DNA from: Rossellomorea marisflavi
GTDB taxonomy: Bacteria; Bacillota; Bacilli; Bacillales; Bacillaceae_B
Length of the DNA: 64,000 nucleotides
Assembly: GCF_022170785.1 (NCBI RefSeq)
Contig: NZ_CP081870.1
Location: forward strand, 3,026,001-3,090,000
Direction of reading: 5' to 3'
How positions within the stretch are numbered: position 1 is the stretch's first letter; each line of letters starts with the position of its first letter. The position numbers and the translations under genes are program-made. Below are positions 57,939 to 64,000 of this stretch, piece after piece. The notes under the pieces were generated by a model. That model did not search any database. It saw only the letters and a program-made list of their open reading frames with translations, and was not told the origin of the DNA.

Positions 57939-60875
57939 ATGAACGAAAAATGGAAATTATTTCTCGATAAAATAGATCCTGTACTGAGACCATTCAGGAG
58001 TCCGAGATTTCAAAAACGGACCCGGATTACATATGGCGTGCTGTGGAACCTGCTACTGATCATCATGGTCACAGCCGTCCTCGGCTTTGCCTTCGCCGGG
58101 GGAGTCGGGGCCGGCTACTTTGCCTCCCTGGTCAAAGACGAGCCTCTGCGCCCCTATGAAGAAATGAAAGATGATATCTATAACTATGAAGAAACCTCCC
58201 AGCTCTACTTTGCCGATGAGGTATATCTCGGAAAGCTCCGTACCGACCTCGAGCGGGAAGAAGTGAAGCTGAAGGATGTATCGGTGGATCTGCAGCATGC
58301 GGTCATCGCAACGGAGGATGAGTACTTTGAAGAGCATGACGGAGTAGTACCGAAAGCGATCGTGCGGGCCGTGATGCAGGAATTCACCAATTCCTCCACT
58401 CAATCAGGCGGAAGCACACTCACCCAGCAGCTCATCAAAAACCAGATCCTTACGAATGAAGTATCCTTCGAACGGAAGGCAAAAGAAATCCTCCTTGCCA
58501 TGAGACTGGAGCGGTTCTTCGACAAAAAAGAGATCCTCGAGGCCTACCTCAATATGGCCACTCTTGGCCGGAATTCATCCGGTCAGAATATTGCCGGCGT
58601 CGAGACTGCCGCCGAGGGGATCTTCGGTGTGAAAGCAAAAGATCTTTCCCTTCCGCAAGCCGCCTTCATCGCAGGGCTCCCACAAGCGCCTTTCACCTAC
58701 ACGCCCTATACCAATCGGGGTGAGCTGAAGGAAGACCTGGAAGCTGGATTGAAGCGGAAAAACACCGTTCTGTTCCGGATGCATCGCGAAGGATACATTA
58801 CGAAGAAACAATATGATGAAGCGGTCGCTTATGATCTAAAGAAAGATTTCATCAAGAAAAAGAAAACGCCTCAGGAAAAGTATCCTTGGCTCATGGCTGA
58901 ACTTGAAAGCCGCTCCATCGATATCCTGACGGAGGTCCTTGCCGAAAAGGACGGCTATTCGAAAGAAGACTTGGAAAATAGCGATAAGCTGACGAAGGAA
59001 TACAAAATCCAGGCTGACCGTAAGATCCGCTCCGGTGGATACAAGATCCATTCGACGATCAACAAAAAGATATACGATCAGATGCAAAAAACGAAAGACG
59101 AATACAATATGTACGGGGTCACCAAAACGAAAACCGTGACCAATGAAGAGACAGGAAAAGAAGAAACCGTGGAAGAACCCGTCCAAGTCGGCGCCATCAT
59201 GATCGAGAATAAGAGCGGACGGATCATCAGTTTCGTGGGCGGTAGGGACTTCAAGCTTGAGCAGACCAACCATGCCACCCAATCCCTTCGTTCCAACGGT
59301 TCGACGATGAAACCTCTCCTCTCTTACGCACCGGCCCTTGAATATGGGACGATTTCGCCAGGAACACCGATTCCTGATGTGGAATTCTCCGCGGCAAGCG
59401 GGAGCGGAGCAGCCTGGTCACCGAAGAATTACTCCTTCAATGAGAAGGGGCTGTACCCGGCACGCTACGCCCTTGCCGAATCCTTGAATATCTCGGCTGC
59501 ACGGAATTACATCAATATTTATGACCGAGATCCGTTCAATCAATTCCTGATGAAAATGGGCTTCGACTCCCTAACCAAGCGGGATAACAACCTTGCCCTT
59601 ACCTTGGGTGCTGCTTCCCAGGGAGTGACGGTGGAAGAAAACGTGAATGCCTATACCACCTTCGCAAACGGCGGAAAGTTTATTGATGCTTATATGATCG
59701 AGAAAATCGAGGATTCCAATGGTGAAACGGTTTATGAGCATAAATCGAAGCCGGTCGACGTCTTCAGCCCTCAGACCGCCTATCTGACCTTGGATATGAT
59801 GAGGGATACATTGGATTACAGCCTTGGGACAGGACGATATGCCAAGCAGTTCCTGAATTTCTCCTCCGACTGGGCAGGAAAATCGGGCACAAGTCAGGAT
59901 TACCATGATTCATGGTTCGTTGCATCCAATCCGAGCATCACATTCGGCACCTGGTTTGGATATGATCAGCCTTCTCCACTGAAGACACCTGATTCCGATG
60001 CCATCTATGGCCATTATGGACAACGTACGATCCGCCTCTGGGCCCATCTGCTGAATGACACGCGGGACCTTGATCCGAAGCTGATCGATCCCGACGAATC
60101 GTTCAAGGAACCGGACGGGATCGTAAAACGTTCGTACTGTTCAATCTCGGGCATGCTTCCTTCAGAAGCCTGTAGCAAAGCAGGCCTTGTGAAGACCGAT
60201 CTGTTCAATGCCAAATACGTGCCGACCAAGACCGACGACAGCCTCGTCATGAGCAAGTACGTCGTCGCAGGTGGCAAGAAGTATATGGCCTTACCGGAAA
60301 CTCCGGACGAGTTCGCCGATCAGGGGGTCATCCTGAATCCGGACTTTGTCAAGAGGATCTTCGGCAAGGTACCGGGGGATGCCAGCAAGCTCATCCCAGA
60401 CGGAGACGCCCGCTTCAAGAACGTCCTCGTCGCCGAGAATAAACTGTCGGATGATGGACAGGCCCCTGGAGGAGTGAAAGCCTCCGCAGGCGGCAGCTCC
60501 GTTTCCTGGACATCGTCCGGAAGCAGTGATGTGGTCGGCTACCGGGTTTACAGTTCTTCAGGTAAGAAGGTGGCAAGCGTCAAGTCCGGTGGCAGTCAAT
60601 CAGCAGGCGTAGGGAATGGTTCTTACTATGTCGTGGCCGTCGATGTGGCCGGAAAAGAATCCAAGCCATCCAACACGGTCCAGATCGGCAGTTCGAAGCC
60701 GAAGGCAAAACCGACGAACGCTAAACCGGAAGAGAAAAAGCCGGACAAACCGGATGAACCGAAAAAGCCGGAAGAGTCAGAGACGGATGATGGTCAATCA
60801 GATGACTCCCCTGATCCGCCGGCTGAAGAAAAACCAGATCCCCCTGCCGAACCCGATAAGCCGGCAGACGAATAA
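57939..60875 (+). CDS. Class A penicillin-binding protein with FN3 domain and acidic tail
   Basis: 978 residues, bifunctional peptidoglycan synthase. One membrane anchor (about 31-58). GT51 transglycosylase domain (about 80-275) with ATEDEYFEEHDGV and QSGGSTLTQQLIKNQ. Transpeptidase domain (about 390-770) with SxxK as SNGSTMKP, SxN as SLN and KTG as KSGT (WAGKSGTSQD). A C-terminal fibronectin III-like domain (about 845-930) leads into a proline/glutamate/lysine-rich tail of about 45 residues. Both active sites look intact. Which PBP it corresponds to (PonA, PBP2c, 2d, 4) is unclear. The long charged tail may bind wall or cations. Divergent from tyrS. Confidence 0.92.
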   Translation: MNEKWKLFLDKIDPVLRPFRSPRFQKRTRITYGVLWNLLLIIMVTAVLGFAFAGGVGAGYFASLVKDEPLRPYEEMKDDIYNYEETSQLYFADEVYLGKLRTDLEREEVKLKDVSVDLQHAVIATEDEYFEEHDGVVPKAIVRAVMQEFTNSSTQSGGSTLTQQLIKNQILTNEVSFERKAKEILLAMRLERFFDKKEILEAYLNMATLGRNSSGQNIAGVETAAEGIFGVKAKDLSLPQAAFIAGLPQAPFTYTPYTNRGELKEDLEAGLKRKNTVLFRMHREGYITKKQYDEAVAYDLKKDFIKKKKTPQEKYPWLMAELESRSIDILTEVLAEKDGYSKEDLENSDKLTKEYKIQADRKIRSGGYKIHSTINKKIYDQMQKTKDEYNMYGVTKTKTVTNEETGKEETVEEPVQVGAIMIENKSGRIISFVGGRDFKLEQTNHATQSLRSNGSTMKPLLSYAPALEYGTISPGTPIPDVEFSAASGSGAAWSPKNYSFNEKGLYPARYALAESLNISAARNYINIYDRDPFNQFLMKMGFDSLTKRDNNLALTLGAASQGVTVEENVNAYTTFANGGKFIDAYMIEKIEDSNGETVYEHKSKPVDVFSPQTAYLTLDMMRDTLDYSLGTGRYAKQFLNFSSDWAGKSGTSQDYHDSWFVASNPSITFGTWFGYDQPSPLKTPDSDAIYGHYGQRTIRLWAHLLNDTRDLDPKLIDPDESFKEPDGIVKRSYCSISGMLPSEACSKAGLVKTDLFNAKYVPTKTDDSLVMSKYVVAGGKKYMALPETPDEFADQGVILNPDFVKRIFGKVPGDASKLIPDGDARFKNVLVAENKLSDDGQAPGGVKASAGGSSVSWTSSGSSDVVGYRVYSSSGKKVASVKSGGSQSAGVGNGSYYVVAVDVAGKESKPSNTVQIGSSKPKAKPTNAKPEEKKPDKPDEPKKPEESETDDGQSDDSPDPPAEEKPDPPAEPDKPADE

Positions 60876-60914
60876 AGAAAGGCCCCCTCATCCAGGATGA
60901 GGGGGCCTTTCTTC
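60876..60914. terminator. Bidirectional terminator between PBP gene and acsA
   Basis: GAAAGGCCCCCTCATC-CAG-GATGAGGGGGCCTTTC perfect 16-bp stem between convergent stops. Confidence 0.95.
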
Positions 60915-60917
60915 TAT

Positions 60918-62636
60918 TCAATCTTCCATCGTACTGAGGTCACCGGTCGGGAGATCAAGCTCCCATGCTTTCAGGACGCGCCTCATGATCTTACCGCTCC
61001 TGGTCTTCGGAAGCTTATCCCGGAACTCGATTTCACGGGGTGCTGCGTGGGCTGCGAGTCCCTTTTTGACGAAGGTGCGGATTTCTTCCTTCAGCTCATC
61101 ACTGATCTCATACCCGTCGCGGAGGGCGATGAACGCCTTGATGATTTCCCCGCGGACCGGATCGGGCTTGCCGATCACCCCGGCTTCCGCCACTGCCGGA
61201 TGCTCTACGAGTTTGCTCTCCACTTCGAACGGACCGACGCGCTCACCCGACGTCATGATCACATCATCGACACGGCCCTGGAACCAGAAGTATCCTTCTT
61301 CATCCATGTAGGCGGAGTCTCCCGATACGTACCAGTCACCCGGCATGAAGTAGGAATCATATTTCTGCGGGTTATTCCAGATCTGACGCATCATGGACGG
61401 CCAGCCTTTTTTGATGGCCAGATTCCCCATCCGGTTCGGAGGCAGTTCGTTCCCCTGATCATCGACGATCGCCGCTTTCACACCAGGGAACGGCTTGCCC
61501 ATGGAACCCGGCTTGACTTCGATGCTCGGGTAGTTGCAGATGAGCTGACCACCCGTTTCCGTCATCCACCACGTATCATGGATGCGTAGGTTGAACACCT
61601 TCATCCCCCATCGGACCACTTCCGGATTGAGGGGTTCCCCGACGCTCAGGATGTGACGGAGGGAACCAAGGTCGAATTGCTTCACGATCTCATCCCCCGC
61701 CCCCATGAGCATGCGGAATGCAGTCGGGGCGCTGTACCATACAGTGACACCGTAGTCTTCAATCGTTTTGTACCAGTGCTCGGGTTTGAAGCGGCCACCG
61801 ACGATGACATTCGAGGCACCGGCGAGCCACGGACCGAAGATTCCGTACGATGTCCCTGTCACCCAGCCTGGATCAGCCGTGCACCAGTACACATCTTCCT
61901 CCTGAAGGTCGAGGACCCATTTCGAAGTTTGATAGTGCTGGAGCATGGCATTATGGACATGAAGCACGCCTTTCGGTTTCCCCGTTGAACCTGATGTATA
62001 GTGAAGGATCAATCCATCCTCCCTGTCCACCCACTCGACGGAGAGTTTCTTGGAGGCGTCCTTGAACTTCGCCATGAAGTCGATGTGCACATCATCTTCC
62101 TTCACCCCATCCCCTATGAGGAATACGTGCTTCAGTTCAGGAAGCTCATCCACCGGTACCCGCTCAAGGAGTTCCGGGGTGGTGACGAGCACCTTGGCTC
62201 CGCTGTCCTCGAGACGATCCCTGACCGCCCCTTCCATGAAGGCTTCGAATAAGGGACCGACAATGGCACCGAGCTTGATGGCACCCAGGATGCTGAAATA
62301 TAATTCAGGTGACCGTGGCATGAAGATGAACACCCGGTCCCCTTTTTCTACATCCCCGAAGTTCTTCAGTACATTCGCTGCCTGGTTGGACAGCTTTTTC
62401 ATATCGGCAAACGTATATTTTTCATTCCGCTCAGGATCCCGGTAGTACAGGGCCACCTTATTTTTACGGTGGGTATCCGCATGACGGTCGATGGCTTCAT
62501 GAGCCAAATTGACCCGGCCGGTTTCTGACCATGAAAATTCCTTCTCTACCTCTTTCCAATCAAATGATTCATATGCTTGATCATAATCTGCGAGATTATA
62601 ATCCCCCTTCGTTACTGGTAGCGCTTCCACTTTCAT
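60918..62636 (-). CDS. acsA: Acetyl-CoA synthetase
   Basis: Converts acetate, ATP and CoA to acetyl-CoA, letting cells re-use excreted acetate. 572 residues: AMP-binding ILHYTSGSTGKPKGVLHVHN (about 212-230), WWMTETGGQ, YVSGDSAYMDEEGYFWFQGRVDDVI, and PKTRSGKIMRRVL near the end. The SGK Lys is residue 549, the position acetylated by AcuA in B. subtilis. The divergent acuA encodes that acetyltransferase. A promoter with a CodY-like palindrome over the -35 lies upstream. Confidence 0.97.
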   Translation of the reverse strand: MKVEALPVTKGDYNLADYDQAYESFDWKEVEKEFSWSETGRVNLAHEAIDRHADTHRKNKVALYYRDPERNEKYTFADMKKLSNQAANVLKNFGDVEKGDRVFIFMPRSPELYFSILGAIKLGAIVGPLFEAFMEGAVRDRLEDSGAKVLVTTPELLERVPVDELPELKHVFLIGDGVKEDDVHIDFMAKFKDASKKLSVEWVDREDGLILHYTSGSTGKPKGVLHVHNAMLQHYQTSKWVLDLQEEDVYWCTADPGWVTGTSYGIFGPWLAGASNVIVGGRFKPEHWYKTIEDYGVTVWYSAPTAFRMLMGAGDEIVKQFDLGSLRHILSVGEPLNPEVVRWGMKVFNLRIHDTWWMTETGGQLICNYPSIEVKPGSMGKPFPGVKAAIVDDQGNELPPNRMGNLAIKKGWPSMMRQIWNNPQKYDSYFMPGDWYVSGDSAYMDEEGYFWFQGRVDDVIMTSGERVGPFEVESKLVEHPAVAEAGVIGKPDPVRGEIIKAFIALRDGYEISDELKEEIRTFVKKGLAAHAAPREIEFRDKLPKTRSGKIMRRVLKAWELDLPTGDLSTMED

Positions 62637-62671
62637 CGAGATATCCCCCTTGTGAATGAAATGACATTTCC

Positions 62672-62719
62672 ATTATAGTATAAATATAATATATTCTCAA
62701 TTTTTTAAAAAATGAGAAT
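62672..62719 (-). promoter_or_regulatory. acsA: acsA promoter with overlapping palindrome
   Basis: TTGAGA (62695-62700, minus) and TATAAT (62672-62677) have a 17-base spacer. The -35 lies inside an ATTCTCA...TGAGAAT palindrome (62693-62719), whose centre AATTTTTTAAAAAAT (62699-62713) matches the CodY box at 12 of 15 positions. acsA is known to be repressed by CodY and CcpA in B. subtilis; the box call here is by eye. Confidence 0.6.
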
Positions 62720-62816
62720 AGAGAAGAATGAAGGAGAGATGATAGCAAACGTTGATCTGGCAAGGTTCTTAAAATATTCCAGAATAACGATTGGAGATAG
62801 AATGATAGAAAAGTCA

Positions 62817-62830
62817 TGAAAGCGCTATCT
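62817..62830 (+). promoter_or_regulatory. cre site upstream of acuA
   Basis: TGAAAGCGCTATCT matches the cre consensus at 13 of 14 positions, and lies about 47 bases before the acuA ATG next to a TATACT -10-like hexamer. CcpA repression of the acu operon is known in B. subtilis. Confidence 0.7.
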
Positions 62831-62876
62831 CTTTCATGTATACTGATACTGAGGAAAATCAATAGGTGGTGGCCAC

Positions 62877-63509
62877 ATGGAATTTAAAATGACCTATAAT
62901 GCAACAGAACTTAAGACAACCAAAGGCAGGATCGTCGTCGAGGGACCCATCTCGTCCGAAGAGCTGGCCAAACTCGATTTCCATGAAGACCTGACCGCAT
63001 TCAGGCCTGCTCCCCAGCAGCATAAAGCCTTGATTGAAATCGCCCAGCTCCCGGAAGGAAGGATCATCATCGCACGGGATGAGAATCAGGTGGTGGGCTA
63101 TGTTACATATCTCTACCCTGACCCCCTCGAGCGCTGGTCACAGGGGAAAATGAAAAATCTCATCGAGCTTGGTGCCATTGAAGTGATCCCGAAGTTCCGG
63201 GGGGCTTCGGTCGGCAAAACCCTTCTGAACGTATCCATGATGGATGACCATATGGAGGATTTCATCATCATCACAACTGAATATTATTGGCATTGGGATC
63301 TGAAGGGGACGGGTCTCAATGTGTGGGAATACCGGAAAGTGATGGAGAAGATGATGAACGCCGGAGGATTGGAATACTTCGCGACGGATGATCCGGAGAT
63401 CAGCTCCCATCCTGCGAACTGCCTCATGGCGCGTATCGGGGAGCGCGTGGACCCCGACTCCATCCAACAGTTCGATCAGCTCCGATTCATGAATCGTTTT
63501 ATGTACTAG
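62877..63509 (+). CDS. acuA: Acetoin utilization protein AcuA, GNAT acetyltransferase
   Basis: 210 residues with a GNAT fold; the acetyl-CoA-binding segment is GAIEVIPKFRGASVGKTLLNVSM (about 100-122). In B. subtilis it acetylates and inactivates AcsA at the lysine near its C-terminus. The genes are divergent neighbours here too. The ATG follows AGGTGGTGGCCAC. It is followed by acuB with 18 bases between, so they form one operon. Confidence 0.94.
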   Translation: MEFKMTYNATELKTTKGRIVVEGPISSEELAKLDFHEDLTAFRPAPQQHKALIEIAQLPEGRIIIARDENQVVGYVTYLYPDPLERWSQGKMKNLIELGAIEVIPKFRGASVGKTLLNVSMMDDHMEDFIIITTEYYWHWDLKGTGLNVWEYRKVMEKMMNAGGLEYFATDDPEISSHPANCLMARIGERVDPDSIQQFDQLRFMNRFMY

Positions 63510-63527
63510 CCAAAGGGGGAAGCGACC

Positions 63528-64000
63528 ATGATCATTGAAGAGATCATGAAATCAAACGTAGAAACGCTCAGACCGGATGACTCAATCGAAACCGCCATCA
63601 GACTCATGAGGGAGAAGAAAATCAAGCATATCCCGATTGTGGATGATGAAATGAAGATACTGGGGATCATCAGTGACAGGGACGTCAAAGACGCGGCACC
63701 GTCGATCCTCAATGAACAATCTGCTGATTTCACGTTGAAAAACCCTGTCAGGCAGATCATGCAGAAGCAGGTCATCACCGGGCATCCCTTGGACTTCGTC
63801 GAGGAAGTGGCCGCGCTCTTTTATGAACATCGTATCAGCTGCCTGCCGATCCTGAAGGCCGATAAGCTGGTGGGGATCATCACGGAAACCGATCTGCTGT
63901 ATACCCTCACTCAGTTGACCGGTGCCAATCAGCCGGGATCCCAGATCGAAGTAAAGGTACCTCACAGGGCAGGCATCCTTTACGAAGTGGCCGGGATCAT
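63528..64000 (+). CDS. acuB: AcuB, CBS-domain protein (3' part outside the window)
   Basis: The first 157 codons are present and the gene continues past the right edge. Two CBS motifs (about 8-60 and 78-130; MREKKIKHIPIVDDEMKILGIISDRDVKD and FYEHRISCLPILKADKLVGIITETDLL) are followed by the start of an ACT domain (IEVKVPHRAGILYEVAGI). The start ATG lies behind AAAGGGGGAAGCGACC. acuB belongs to the acuABC acetoin/acetate cluster; its ligand is not known. Confidence 0.93.
   Translation, partial: MIIEEIMKSNVETLRPDDSIETAIRLMREKKIKHIPIVDDEMKILGIISDRDVKDAAPSILNEQSADFTLKNPVRQIMQKQVITGHPLDFVEEVAALFYEHRISCLPILKADKLVGIITETDLLYTLTQLTGANQPGSQIEVKVPHRAGILYEVAGI

Overview
The window is a chromosomal segment of an endospore-forming member of the Bacillaceae. 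Gene order follows the phoP - mdh - icd - citZ ... rpsD - tyrS - acsA - acuA - acuB arc of the Bacillus subtilis chromosome almost gene for gene. Spore genes (ytrH, ytrI, gerW/ytfJ, an alpha/beta SASP), strong AGGAGG ribosome binding sites and frequent TTG/GTG starts support this. A marine or soil Bacillus/Rossellomorea-type species is my inference; nothing here fixes the species. No phage, plasmid, transposase, CRISPR array, rRNA or tRNA gene was found.

Layout. 0-5 kb: 5' end of phoP, a MaoC-like protein, and the TCA genes mdh, icd, citZ. 5-7.5 kb: membrane proteins ytwI, ytvI, fxsA. 7.5-14.5 kb: central metabolism on the minus strand (pyk, pfkA, accA, accD, a FadR-type GntR regulator, NADP malic enzyme). 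14.6-22 kb: dnaE, ytrHI, nrnA, ytpI, ytoI and a small membrane protein. 22-29.5 kb: ald, an NCS1 permease, a 47-codon TTG-start gene, a universal stress protein, argGH with arginine operators, an EcsC-like protein. 29.6-38.8 kb: ackA, a 0.9 kb repeat array, ytxK, tpx, gerW, ytfI, yteJ, sppA, nadK2, rarD. 38.9-50.9 kb: ytcJ, mbcS, sspA, thiI-nifZ, brnQ, ezrA, hisJ, refZ, a free-methionine sulfoxide reductase. 50.9-64 kb: methionine gamma-lyase, GGDEF protein ytrP, rpsD, a decayed 0.7 kb gap, a small membrane protein, tyrS with a Tyr T-box, a class A PBP, and acsA divergent from acuAB.

How the genes work together. Most form a carbon overflow and acetate network: glycolysis (pfkA, pyk), fatty acid initiation (accDA), malate/pyruvate exchange (ytsJ), acetate production and re-use (ackA, acsA, acuAB) and the TCA entry steps. 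Catabolite-responsive (cre) matches at ackA, acuA, megL and the MaoC-like gene fit CcpA control. A TGGT-N3-ACCA palindrome upstream of the malic enzyme-GntR pair suggests that the regulator controls its own operon.

Most of the window is ordinary core genome. The unexplained structure lies between genes: a 450-bp-period tandem array of palindromic elements between ackA and ytxK; a dispersed composite element (three copies) whose hairpin keeps pairing while its sequence changes; structured leaders before ytrP, rpsD and hisJ; and a degenerate interval after rpsD. I saw no defence system or biosynthetic cluster.
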